Source: CAYTXJ01 sp965613025
GTDB taxonomy: Bacteria; Desulfobacterota; DSM-4660; Desulfatiglandales; JALVMZ01
Reading direction: 5' to 3'
Length of the DNA: 64,000 bases
NCBI GenBank assembly: GCA_965613025.1
Contig: CBFDUE010000002.1
Location: forward strand, 18,318-82,317
In this document: piece by piece, positions 50,633-59,217 of the stretch
How the letters are laid out: the number at the start of each line of letters is the position of its first letter
How positions within the stretch are numbered: the first letter of the stretch is position 1
Made by a program: the position numbers and the translations under genes
The notes under the pieces: model-generated
What the model saw: only the letters and a program-made list of their open reading frames with translations
Databases searched by the model: none
What the model was told of the DNA's origin: nothing

Positions 50633-52339
50633 ATAGATAGACTCTTTGGTAAGACATGTGGCCTTAGGGCAAGGCAAATCAAAGAGCTTAAAAAGATCTA
50701 TAGAAAGAGGATACCTCCAACAGAGATTATAACAAGGGAACTCTTGCGGACTATATCCAGAATATCAAGGGAGATAAAGAGACAGATAGGTCTTCTCATT
50801 TCCAGAAAAGGCGATATAACCCATATAATTGTGGGCGATCATCAGAGGATCCTTATTCCCGAACTTGGAAGAATTAGAGGTGGCACCCAGAGACTCAGGG
50901 GATTGAGATGTGTGCATACCCACCTCCGATATGAGCCCCTCTCCCAGGAGGATGTAACCGATATGATTCTCCTGGGCTTAGATATGATGGTGGTTGCTCA
51001 GGTAAATGAGGACGGGATACCAGGGAAGATTTCTTATTCTCATATATTGCCCTTAGCAGAAAAGGGGAGGGGATATGATATAGTGGATCTTCCAGATATC
51101 GGGCAACTGAATCTGGATTTCCAGTCATTTATAGCTAACTTAGAGGATGAGATAAATAGGAGAAACCCGGTTATTCCACTCAGATCTAAAGAAAAGGCCC
51201 TGCTTGTTGGGATAAGTACCAATTCATCCAAGATGGTTGAAGAGTCCTTAGAGGAGCTTAAAGAGCTTGCTATCTCTAATGATATTCATGTGGTAGGCAC
51301 AATGATCCAGAGGGTCAGACAGATCAATCCCCGATTCTTCATAGGTAAGGGGAAATTGAGCGAGCTGGTGTTGAGATGTCTTCAGGAAGGTGCCGATCTG
51401 ATCATATTTGATAGGGAATTAAATCCAAGTCAGCTGAGAAACTTAACCGATGCCACAGATCTTAAAATTACAGATAGAACAAAGATCATACTGGATATCT
51501 TTGCCAAGAGGGCAGTAAGCAGAGAAGGAAAGATTCAGGTTGAACTTGCACAGCTAAAATATCTGCTTCCCCGACTCACCCATCGCTGGGCAGAGCTTTC
51601 TAGGATATCAGGGGGGATAGGTGCAAGGGGGCCTGGAGAGAAAAAGCTTGAGGTGTATCGCAGATCCATACATGAAAGGATTACAAGGTTAAAGAGGGAA
51701 CTAAAAGAGATCAGAAGACAGCGTGGAGAGCGAAGAAGGCTCAGAAAGAAAAGAGATCTACCGGTTATATCCATTGTAGGTTATACAAATGCAGGTAAAT
51801 CCACACTGCTTAATTCATTAACAAAGAGTCATGTAAAGGTTGAAGATAAGCTGTTTGCCACCTTGGATCCAACAAGCAAGAGGTTAAGATTCCCTAAGGA
51901 GAGGGAGGCTATAATTACAGATACAGTGGGATTTATAAGGAATCTTCCTGAAGACCTCTTAGAGGCATTTAGTGCCACCTTGGAGGAGCTCAAGGAGGCA
52001 GCCCTTCTATTACATGTATTGGATGCCAGTAGTCCATATCTGGATATACACAAAGAGGCGGTGGAAAAGATACTTCAAAGACTCGGGCTTCATACTATCC
52101 CCAGGATATTGGTGCTCAATAAATGGGATCTTTTAGATCAGTCAGATAAAGAAAAGATTCTACTTAACTTTGACGGAATACCCATCGCTGCCATTAATCC
52201 ATCCACTCTGATTCCGCTAATATCTGAGATGGAAAGACTTCTATATGGAAAAGCTCTTCCAGCTTCGGGATCTATAAATTCTGCCTCCCCTTTCAATAAG
52301 CAGACAGTGGTATCTTCTAAGACTATTTATAAAATGTAG
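50633..52339 (+). CDS. hflX: Ribosome-associated GTPase HflX, probably starting at ATA
   Basis: About 568 residues if started at ATA 50633. The region before the first usable TTG (50744) encodes a typical HflX N-terminus (DRLFGKTCGLRARQIKELKK, then YRKRIPPTEIITREL) and follows AGGAGG with a 6-base spacer, but contains no in-frame ATG, GTG or TTG. Further on are the HflX domain (GTMIQRVRQINPRFFIGKGK; RTKIILDIFAKRAVSREGKI), ISGGIGARGPGEKKLE and the GTPase motifs VGYTNAGKSTLLN, DTVGFI and NKWD. HflX splits stalled ribosomes. The 3' end overlaps apbE by 99 bases. Confidence 0.88.
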   Translation: MDRLFGKTCGLRARQIKELKKIYRKRIPPTEIITRELLRTISRISREIKRQIGLLISRKGDITHIIVGDHQRILIPELGRIRGGTQRLRGLRCVHTHLRYEPLSQEDVTDMILLGLDMMVVAQVNEDGIPGKISYSHILPLAEKGRGYDIVDLPDIGQLNLDFQSFIANLEDEINRRNPVIPLRSKEKALLVGISTNSSKMVEESLEELKELAISNDIHVVGTMIQRVRQINPRFFIGKGKLSELVLRCLQEGADLIIFDRELNPSQLRNLTDATDLKITDRTKIILDIFAKRAVSREGKIQVELAQLKYLLPRLTHRWAELSRISGGIGARGPGEKKLEVYRRSIHERITRLKRELKEIRRQRGERRRLRKKRDLPVISIVGYTNAGKSTLLNSLTKSHVKVEDKLFATLDPTSKRLRFPKEREAIITDTVGFIRNLPEDLLEAFSATLEELKEAALLLHVLDASSPYLDIHKEAVEKILQRLGLHTIPRILVLNKWDLLDQSDKEKILLNFDGIPIAAINPSTLIPLISEMERLLYGKALPASGSINSASPFNKQTVVSSKTIYKM

Positions 52340-53272
52340 TCCCCTATCTGGCCCCATAACAAAGACTCCTGTAGAGAGTGCATCTGCCTCCATCACCGTG
52401 GGTGCAATCACCGATACACTGGAAAGTCTCAGAGGAGAGAGTCCTGTTTTAGGATCAACTATGTGATGAAAGAGTCTTTCTTTATCAAAATATACCTCAT
52501 AATTTCCAGATGTGGCAATTGCCCCTTCACTTAGTTTAATCACATCAGGCCATTTAGAGTCCTTTTGGGGATCTTGAACAGCTATCTTCCAGGCCTCCCT
52601 TTTATAATTTTTCCCTGTTGCCCTTATATCTCCACCGGCATTTATAAGAAAATTTTTAACTCCTTCCCTTTTTAAGACATCAGATGCTCTGTCTACGATA
52701 TATCCCTTAGCAATACCATCTAAGGTAATCCCCATACCTTCCTTTTTGAATCTGATCTCTCCAGCTCCTATCTCTATATTTCTATACCCTACCTTATCTA
52801 ATGCCCTTTTGAGAATGGTATCAGGGATATCTAAGTCCTCCCCTTTTATATATCTTTCCTTAAAGAGATCCACCACAGGTTTTACTGTTATATCAAATGC
52901 CCCTTTTGTAAGCCTGCTAAAATATATGGACTCCCTTATGGTGTCAAGTAACTCTGGGCAACAGCCCTTAATCTTACCCTCCCTATTTAATTGAAAGACC
53001 TCAGTGCCACTTTCAAATCTGCTAAGTATCCTACATAGCCTATCTATGGTGTCAAAGGCCCTTCCTATTGCCTCATCTGCCCTATCTTTTGAAGGATCTA
53101 TTACAATAATATTTACAAAGGTTCCCATCTTGATCTTCATACGGGATACCTTATATAGGGAACGATCAAATCTTACTGCCTCTGAAATCGAAGGGAAAAA
53201 CGCGCTTGTCCATATGCCCAGCCCCAATATCCCTGAAATCCTTAAAAATTCTCTTCTTCCCATATCCTTCAT
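52241..53272 (-). CDS. apbE: FAD:protein FMN transferase ApbE
   Basis: 343 residues. A twin-arginine-type signal (GRREFLRISGILGLGIW) suggests export. The ApbE core follows: MGTFVNIIVIDPSKDRADEA, FDITVKPVVDLFK, GMGITLDGIAKGYIVDRASD, NAGGDIRATGKNYKREAWKI, HHIVDPKTGLSPLRLSSVSV and MEADALSTGVFVMGPDRGLH. ApbE attaches FMN to threonines of RnfG and RnfD. It lies 21 bases downstream of rnfB. Its last 33 codons overlap hflX antisense; the terminal RIYRSRSWKSFSI replaces the usual short tail. Confidence 0.93.
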   Translation of the reverse strand: MKDMGRREFLRISGILGLGIWTSAFFPSISEAVRFDRSLYKVSRMKIKMGTFVNIIVIDPSKDRADEAIGRAFDTIDRLCRILSRFESGTEVFQLNREGKIKGCCPELLDTIRESIYFSRLTKGAFDITVKPVVDLFKERYIKGEDLDIPDTILKRALDKVGYRNIEIGAGEIRFKKEGMGITLDGIAKGYIVDRASDVLKREGVKNFLINAGGDIRATGKNYKREAWKIAVQDPQKDSKWPDVIKLSEGAIATSGNYEVYFDKERLFHHIVDPKTGLSPLRLSSVSVIAPTVMEADALSTGVFVMGPDRGLHFINSLRRYHCLLIERGGRIYRSRSWKSFSI

Positions 53273-53293
53273 GTCATTCCTCCTGAAAATCTC

Positions 53294-54154
53294 CTAAGCT
53301 ACCTCTTTTAATATACCATCTTTAATATCCTTTTTAAAAGGACGAAATATCTTTCTGGGACACTTCTTTACACAGATCTCCTCACAACTCTCCCCATATT
53401 GTATGCATTTTTCATGGTCTATCTTGACCAATCCATCCTCAATGCTGACTGCCTTTGCAGGACATACCTTTACACACATCCTGCATGTTATACATCCAAC
53501 CTCACAAACACCTCTGACCTTTTTCCCTGGATCCTTGGTGCTACATGGAACCCAGACCCTTGCCTTAAGAGGAATAAGCTCAATTATCCCCTTAGGACAT
53601 GTCCTTACACATGCTCCACACCCAACACACTTATGAGGATCTATAACAGGGAATCCATCAATTATCTCAATTGCATCAAAGTGACATGCCTCTTTACATT
53701 CTCCCATTCCAATGCATGCATAGGCACATGCAAAAGGACCTCCTAAGGCTAACTTTGCGCCACTACAAGATCCATAGCCTATATATTCATATCTCTGCCT
53801 CACCTTTCCCTCTATCCTGGAGCATCTCACTGCTGCAATCATATTCTCCATCTTCTCTATCTTCTTTCCTGTTATCTCCGCAACCAGCTCTGCCACCTCT
53901 TCTTTCCCAGGAAAGCATAGATTTGGGGGAACATTTGGATCATTTACCACTGCCTCTGCATATGCCTCACACCCTGCATAACCGCATCCACCACAATTAG
54001 CACCTGCCAATACCTCTAATACCTCTTCTACCTTTGGATTGGTCTCCACTGCAAATTTATGGGCTGCAAGGGCAAGTCCGATTCCAAAAAAAAGCCCTAT
54101 GGAACCCAATACCGCCAGTCCACCTAAGGCCAATTTTATCAAGATGGGATCCAT
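53294..54154 (-). CDS. rnfB: Rnf complex iron-sulfur subunit RnfB
   Basis: 286 residues. One N-terminal membrane segment, then the four-cysteine Fe-S domain (ANCGGCGYAGCEAYAEAVV), a further cluster region (SCSGAKLALGGPFACAYACI) and two CxxCxxCxxxCP ferredoxin motifs (HKCVGCGACVRTCPKGIIEL; GCITCRMCVKVCPAKAV), ending in an unusual cysteine-rich YGESCEEICVKKCPRKIF. It accepts electrons from ferredoxin in the Rnf complex. It is last of the rnf genes before apbE. Confidence 0.95.
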   Translation of the reverse strand: MDPILIKLALGGLAVLGSIGLFFGIGLALAAHKFAVETNPKVEEVLEVLAGANCGGCGYAGCEAYAEAVVNDPNVPPNLCFPGKEEVAELVAEITGKKIEKMENMIAAVRCSRIEGKVRQRYEYIGYGSCSGAKLALGGPFACAYACIGMGECKEACHFDAIEIIDGFPVIDPHKCVGCGACVRTCPKGIIELIPLKARVWVPCSTKDPGKKVRGVCEVGCITCRMCVKVCPAKAVSIEDGLVKIDHEKCIQYGESCEEICVKKCPRKIFRPFKKDIKDGILKEVA

Positions 54155-54169
54155 CCTCTCTTTCCCCCT

Positions 54170-55114
54170 TTAAAATAGACTCATACCACTAAATCCCATA
54201 AATGCAAGTGCAAATAGACCTGCTACCACAAACGCTATGGGAAGTCCTCTGTAGGTTGGAGGCACATTTGCAAGCTCAAGTCTCTCCCTGACCGATGACA
54301 TAAGAAACAGGGCAATCAGAAAGCCAAGCCCTGCACCCAATGACAGCATAAAGCTCTCAATAGCATTATATTCATTATCTGCAAGGATCAAAGGAACTGC
54401 CAATATGATACAATTTGCTATTACAAGCACAAGATACACACCAAATGCCTTAAAAAGAGCCGGATTGATCTTTCTCAATATGGTATCCACTGCCTGAACA
54501 GACAGAGAGACCAATCCAATAAAGACTATTATCTGTAAGAACCTTAGATTAAAGGGCTTGAGTATAAACTGATACATAAACCATGACATCATTGATGCAA
54601 AGACAATCACAATGGTAAATGTGATTCCCATTCCTATTGCAGTGCTCTTTCTGCGAGATGTTCCAAAAAATACGCAAAGTCCTAAGTATTTTGTAAATAC
54701 AAAGTTCTGAATCAGCATGGCAGCAATAAGTATGTTAAATACAATTCCAAAATATAGCTTTTTAACTGATACAATGGCAGTCCCTAAGTCTCTTCCATCT
54801 GATACGATATTCTTCAAGGTAAGGATATGTTCCTGATTCCTATTTAACTCATCATATGTCTGAATCATAAGGATTAACCTGTCTTCCGAAAGCTCCACAT
54901 CTTTAATAGGAATCAGGATGTCAGGATCTGGCTTTTCATAGAGTTCAAAGTTACCCTTATCCTTTGCCCATTTAATATCTACAGGGCCTGCAAAATAGAC
55001 CTCTATTGCATTTTCCCCCTTAAAGGCCACCTTTTTAATAAATGGGTGCTCTTTCTTACACCCCCCTATTGAAATCAATACTAAAAGCAGAATTAAAAAT
55101 AGCCTCTCTTTCAT
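54170..55114 (-). CDS. rnfA: RnfA with an N-terminal lipoprotein-like extracytoplasmic domain
   Basis: 314 residues against about 190-195 for ordinary RnfA. Residues about 119-314 are RnfA, with six membrane segments, AAMLIQNFVFTKYLGLCVFF with its Fe-S-associated Cys, and the second-half motifs VIANCIILAVPLILADN and SLGAGLGFLIALFLMSSVRE. Residues 1-118 begin with a lipobox signal (LVLISIGGC, Cys19) and form a beta-rich Ig-like module (NAIEVYFAGPVDIKWAKDKG; VELSEDRLILMIQTY). There is no stop between the two parts. It overlaps rnfE by 4 bases. Confidence 0.92.
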   Translation of the reverse strand: MKERLFLILLLVLISIGGCKKEHPFIKKVAFKGENAIEVYFAGPVDIKWAKDKGNFELYEKPDPDILIPIKDVELSEDRLILMIQTYDELNRNQEHILTLKNIVSDGRDLGTAIVSVKKLYFGIVFNILIAAMLIQNFVFTKYLGLCVFFGTSRRKSTAIGMGITFTIVIVFASMMSWFMYQFILKPFNLRFLQIIVFIGLVSLSVQAVDTILRKINPALFKAFGVYLVLVIANCIILAVPLILADNEYNAIESFMLSLGAGLGFLIALFLMSSVRERLELANVPPTYRGLPIAFVVAGLFALAFMGFSGMSLF

Positions 55115-55740
55115 CTCCGCTCCCTTCTTCTCTTATATACGATCTCCACATAGTTAAAGAGTGCCATCATAATTCCTACACAGAAAAATCCCGCAGCAGG
55201 CAGAACAAAAAACAGCAGTGGCCTAAAACCCAGGATATCATGTCCAAATAGCTTTCCCATGCCTAAGAGCTCTCTTACAAATCCTAAGGACATCATACCA
55301 AACATAAACCCCAGTCCCATACCCAGACCATCCCAAAAAGAGGGGACAAGATCATTTTTACATGCAAACATCTCCAGACGCATGGTGATAATTGCAAAGG
55401 CAACGATCAGTTTTACAAATATGCCCATCTCCTTATATGCCGCAGGCACATATGCCGCAAGCACCATATCTATTACAGTTACCCATGTGGCAATGGTCAA
55501 AGTATAGGTGGGAATCCTTATCCTTGGATGTATATAGTCTTTGATAAGTGATATAGTGCAACTGGAAAATACCTGAACAAAAAGCACAGCAATACCTAAG
55601 AGAAATCCATTCATCAAAGTGGTGCTTATCCCTACAGCAGGACACATGGAAAGGGCGAGCCTGAATATGGGATTTTCATTAAATATTCCATTTAAGAAAA
55701 GCTCCTTATTACTCTTTCTCCTCCTTGGCAACTCTCTCAC
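55111..55740 (-). CDS. rnfE: Rnf complex membrane subunit RnfE
   Basis: 209 residues with six membrane segments. RnfE/NqrD-type motifs are FLNGIFNENPIFRLALSMCP at the N-terminus (with the conserved Cys) and IFVKLIVAFAIITMRLEMFA, CKNDLVPSFWDGLGMGLGF and a C-terminal AGFFCVGIMMALFNY. With RnfA it forms the inverted membrane pair that holds a [2Fe-2S] cluster. It lies between rnfG and rnfA. Confidence 0.94.
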   Translation of the reverse strand: MRELPRRRKSNKELFLNGIFNENPIFRLALSMCPAVGISTTLMNGFLLGIAVLFVQVFSSCTISLIKDYIHPRIRIPTYTLTIATWVTVIDMVLAAYVPAAYKEMGIFVKLIVAFAIITMRLEMFACKNDLVPSFWDGLGMGLGFMFGMMSLGFVRELLGMGKLFGHDILGFRPLLFFVLPAAGFFCVGIMMALFNYVEIVYKRRRERR

Positions 55741-55754
55741 TCCTCTATCTTGGT

Positions 55755-56669
55755 CTATGAAAAAGGAACTTCTATCTCTTGTTGCTCTATTATTCTATCT
55801 AACATTCCCATACGATATACAAAATTCTTTACCATCTTTTTAACGCCATTGGTAACGGATCTGCTGGAGATTGTAGCCCCTGTTATAGCATATATATCGT
55901 CATCTCTGTATTTTTCCCTGATCTTCTGAATCTGATCCTGTGGAATCCCCTTTGCAAGCCTTTTCATCTCTAAATATAGCTTATAGTCTTCAGGAAGGGG
56001 CTTTTTTATTACCTTTAATGTCTTAATCCTTTCAAGGCTCTTATCCCTGAATTGATTTTTAAAATAGTCCTGTTCAATCTCACCTCCAAGCCCCGGGTCC
56101 TCTTCATGTTCCATAATCTCAAGGCCCAAGATGGTAAATTTGGGATCCAATGCAAGCATTACCTTTATAAAGGTCTTAAATCCAGGAAAGCGTCCGGGTA
56201 ATAGATATGCAACCCTCTTTCCACCCTGCTCTGCAATTATAAACATATCTGCATAATTAAATCCGCTATAATCCTTTAAGGCAGAGTTCAATACCTTCTT
56301 CCTGTTTCCCATCTCAAATGCCTCTTCTTGCCCGATATCCAACCTGACACTATCTATGTATCTTCCTTTGAGGTCCATAATGATCATCTGATGGAAAGAT
56401 CCCTCTTTACCCTCCTTTGGCACCATATATCCCATATATCTTTTTCTGTCTTTGAAGATGATATACCTATAAATAGTGTAAAGTTTTAGATCCTCAGGAG
56501 GTGGATTCTCTTTTCCATATCCCAAAAGACCCAACATGGTCTCCTCAAATTCCATATGCTCATTATGTTTTCTTGCCTTATCAGTTAAGACAAACACCCC
56601 ACCCATTACAAATGCAGCTAACAGGCAGGATATGGTAAGCCTAAAGGTAATCTTTAATATCTCGTTCAT
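55755..56669 (-). CDS. rnfG: Rnf complex flavoprotein subunit RnfG
   Basis: 304 residues, longer than the usual 190-220. One N-terminal membrane anchor (about 8-28) is followed by an FMN-binding domain with AITGATISSRSVTNGVKKMV, in which Thr266 is the expected covalent FMN site for ApbE. GLEIMEHEEDPGLGGEIEQD is a second family motif. The extra length lies in the region between the anchor and the FMN domain (about 40-130). It operates on the outer face of the membrane. Confidence 0.93.
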   Translation of the reverse strand: MNEILKITFRLTISCLLAAFVMGGVFVLTDKARKHNEHMEFEETMLGLLGYGKENPPPEDLKLYTIYRYIIFKDRKRYMGYMVPKEGKEGSFHQMIIMDLKGRYIDSVRLDIGQEEAFEMGNRKKVLNSALKDYSGFNYADMFIIAEQGGKRVAYLLPGRFPGFKTFIKVMLALDPKFTILGLEIMEHEEDPGLGGEIEQDYFKNQFRDKSLERIKTLKVIKKPLPEDYKLYLEMKRLAKGIPQDQIQKIREKYRDDDIYAITGATISSRSVTNGVKKMVKNFVYRMGMLDRIIEQQEIEVPFS

Positions 56670-56679
56670 CTCCTAATTC

Positions 56680-57723
56680 CTACCCACTCTTTAATGCCTC
56701 CTTTGGAGGCGCAAACCTCTCTGGTCTAATCAGTTCATCTAAGACTGGAGCCAGAGGATTCATAAGTAGTATGGCGTAACACACACCCTCTGGATATCCG
56801 CCCTTAAGACGTATAAGCACAGTAAGTGCTCCACAGCCAATTCCAAATATCAGTTTTCCCTTTGGAAGGCTGGGAGAGGTAACATAGTCAGTTGCCATGA
56901 AAAATGCACCAAGCATCACACCTCCTGAAAGCACCGCCAGAAGTGGATCTCCGCTGAAATAGCCTTCACCTCCAAATACCCAGGTTAGCACAGCTATGGT
57001 GCCTATCATACTGACCGGTATATGCCAGGTGATATATCTTTTATATATAAGATACAATCCTCCCAAGAGAAGCAGAAATGCAGAGGTCTCTCCGATACAC
57101 CCAGGTCTAAATCCTATGAAGAAGTCCCTGTATATAGTTGAAAGATTCCCAAATTTTTCTATAACTGCAGCTATTCCATAATGTTTAAGGATATATAGGG
57201 GGGTAGCGGTGCTTACCGCATCCACACCGCTTCCCATATAGGTAAAGATATCCAGCCTTCTAAGTGGAGGAAGCCATGCAGAGGTCATTGCCACAGGAAA
57301 TGTGGCAAGTAAAAATGCCCTTCCAATGAGGGCAGGATTAAAGATATTAAATCCTAATCCTCCCATAAGCTGTTTTGCCACATATATGGCAACCATACCA
57401 CCCAAGATGGGAATCCAATATGGCACCCCGGGTGGTATTACATAAGCGAGTAACATTCCAGTAATTACAGCACTTCCATCCCTAATCGTTATGGGCCTAT
57501 GAAGCAACTTTTGTGATATGGCCTCTGTGGCAACACAGCTACCCACACTTATTAGGGTTATAATCAGTGTTTGAAATCCAAATACAAAGATGGAAAGCAA
57601 AAGCGGTGGGACAAGGCATGCAACCACCGTCCACATAATCCTTTCAACAGACTCTCCGCTCTTTATATGGGGAGATACCGATACCTTCCAAAAAAAGCCC
57701 TTTTCTCTGTTTTCATTTTCCAT
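56680..57723 (-). CDS. rnfD: Rnf complex membrane flavoprotein subunit RnfD
   Basis: 347 residues with about ten membrane segments. The start KVSVSPHIKSGESVERIMWT, the block TIRDGSAVITGMLLAYVIPP and VDAVSTATPLYILKHYG, containing the threonine for covalent FMN, are RnfD/NqrB signatures. FMATDYVTSPSLPKGKLIFG and GGYPEGVCYAILLMNPLAPV are near the C-terminus. It is part of the ion-translocating core and an ApbE substrate. Confidence 0.95.
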   Translation of the reverse strand: MENENREKGFFWKVSVSPHIKSGESVERIMWTVVACLVPPLLLSIFVFGFQTLIITLISVGSCVATEAISQKLLHRPITIRDGSAVITGMLLAYVIPPGVPYWIPILGGMVAIYVAKQLMGGLGFNIFNPALIGRAFLLATFPVAMTSAWLPPLRRLDIFTYMGSGVDAVSTATPLYILKHYGIAAVIEKFGNLSTIYRDFFIGFRPGCIGETSAFLLLLGGLYLIYKRYITWHIPVSMIGTIAVLTWVFGGEGYFSGDPLLAVLSGGVMLGAFFMATDYVTSPSLPKGKLIFGIGCGALTVLIRLKGGYPEGVCYAILLMNPLAPVLDELIRPERFAPPKEALKSG

Positions 57724-57744
57724 ATCTTATTACCCTATGATAGC

Positions 57745-59067
57745 TCACCTCTTTATCTTTGCCTTTGCAAGTCTGATAAATTGAACTAAAGGCCTCTTTG
57801 CAGGGCATACATATGCGCAACAGCCACATTCAAAACATTCAAATACCCCAAACTGAGCTGTCTCCTCCGCCTTTCCTGCCTCCACATATATCCCTATCTC
57901 ATTGGGTGAAAGGCCCATGGGACAGGCCTCTAAGCACCAGCCACATCTAATACAGTTCCCATAGGGCCGAGTATCTATCTCATCTTCTGTTAAGAATAGC
58001 ACACCTGACGTGGTCTTGGTTATAGGAATATCCAGATCGCTGATTGCAAATCCCATCATAGGCCCACCAAACACCACCTTGGAGCATTCCTCTTTTAGCC
58101 CCCCTAAGTAAGAGACGATATCCTTAAGTCTGGTTCCAATCCTGACCTTCAGATTTGCAACCCTATTTATTCCTCTTCCTGAAACCGTGAGAATCTTTTC
58201 ATATAGAGGCTTTTTAAACACCACAGCATCGTAAATTGCCTTTGTGGTTCCCACATTCTGAACCACAACGCCCACATCAAAGGGAAGCCCAAATCCAGGG
58301 ACCTTTCTTCCGGTAATACTCTGAATTAACTGCTTTTCAGAACCCTGTGGATATTTTACCTTCAAGGCCTTAACCTCTATATGAAATCCATTTTCCCTAT
58401 CTCCTTCTATGACACTTTTAAGGGTTTCAATTGCATCCATCTTGTTGGCTTCAACCCCTATATAACATCTATCAATCCCTAAGATCTTAAGGATAATCTT
58501 TGCCCCTTCAATTACCTCATGGGCATATTCAAGCATGATCCTGTGGTCTGTGGTGAGATACGGTTCACACTCTGCCCCATTCAGGATCAGTGTATCCACT
58601 CTTGCCTCTGGCGGGGGTGATAACTTTACATGGGTGGGAAAACCAGCTCCACCAAGACCCACAATACCAGCGGCCTTTACCCTTTCAAGCAGTTCTTCCT
58701 TAGATAGCTCCCTCCATTCCTCTTTGTCATATTTAGCGGGTTCGGCTTCACTATCTCTTCTTATGGTGATTGAGGGTGTTACAACAGATACAGGATTTGT
58801 AGAAACCCCTATATCCACTACCTTTCCACCGATACTTGCATGAATTGTCGCCCCTAAGCCCCCCTTTACTTCACCAATAAGATCTCCCTCCTTAACCTCT
58901 GCCTTTTTCTTTACAATTGCACTTGCAGGAGCTCCGAAATGCTGTTGGAGTAATATATCCACCTCCTCAGACAGAGGCATCTCCTCTATGGGTAGAGACT
59001 CTGTCAGCTCTTTATTTTCTGGAGGGTGAATTCCGCCTTTTGGAAATGTAAAAAGTCCTTCATTCAT
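57745..59067 (-). CDS. rnfC: Rnf complex NADH-side subunit RnfC
   Basis: About 440 residues from ATG 59067; the longer frame to 59142 adds an AT-rich, unlikely leader. RnfC features include FTFPKGGIHPPENK at the start, then VGLGGAGFPTHVKLSP (NADH-binding region), LILNGAECEPYLTTDHRIML and YPQGSEKQLIQSITGRKVP. Two ferredoxin-type clusters follow: YGNCIRCGWCLEACPMGLSP and CFECGCCAYVCPAKRPL. It contacts NAD(H) and passes electrons between RnfB and NAD. It is first in rnfCDGEAB, and no strong ribosome site is visible. Confidence 0.94.
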   Translation of the reverse strand: MNEGLFTFPKGGIHPPENKELTESLPIEEMPLSEEVDILLQQHFGAPASAIVKKKAEVKEGDLIGEVKGGLGATIHASIGGKVVDIGVSTNPVSVVTPSITIRRDSEAEPAKYDKEEWRELSKEELLERVKAAGIVGLGGAGFPTHVKLSPPPEARVDTLILNGAECEPYLTTDHRIMLEYAHEVIEGAKIILKILGIDRCYIGVEANKMDAIETLKSVIEGDRENGFHIEVKALKVKYPQGSEKQLIQSITGRKVPGFGLPFDVGVVVQNVGTTKAIYDAVVFKKPLYEKILTVSGRGINRVANLKVRIGTRLKDIVSYLGGLKEECSKVVFGGPMMGFAISDLDIPITKTTSGVLFLTEDEIDTRPYGNCIRCGWCLEACPMGLSPNEIGIYVEAGKAEETAQFGVFECFECGCCAYVCPAKRPLVQFIRLAKAKIKR

Positions 59068-59217
59068 GCTAAAATAGTAAAAAGAATTATTTATAAAAAG
59101 TTTGAAGTTTTGGTATGTAAAAAGTTTATTATTCCATGTCAAGTAATTTTTTTAAAATCAGTTGTCATTTTTATTCATTTATAGTATCTAAAACTAAAAT
59201 AATAAGGAGGATGAGTC

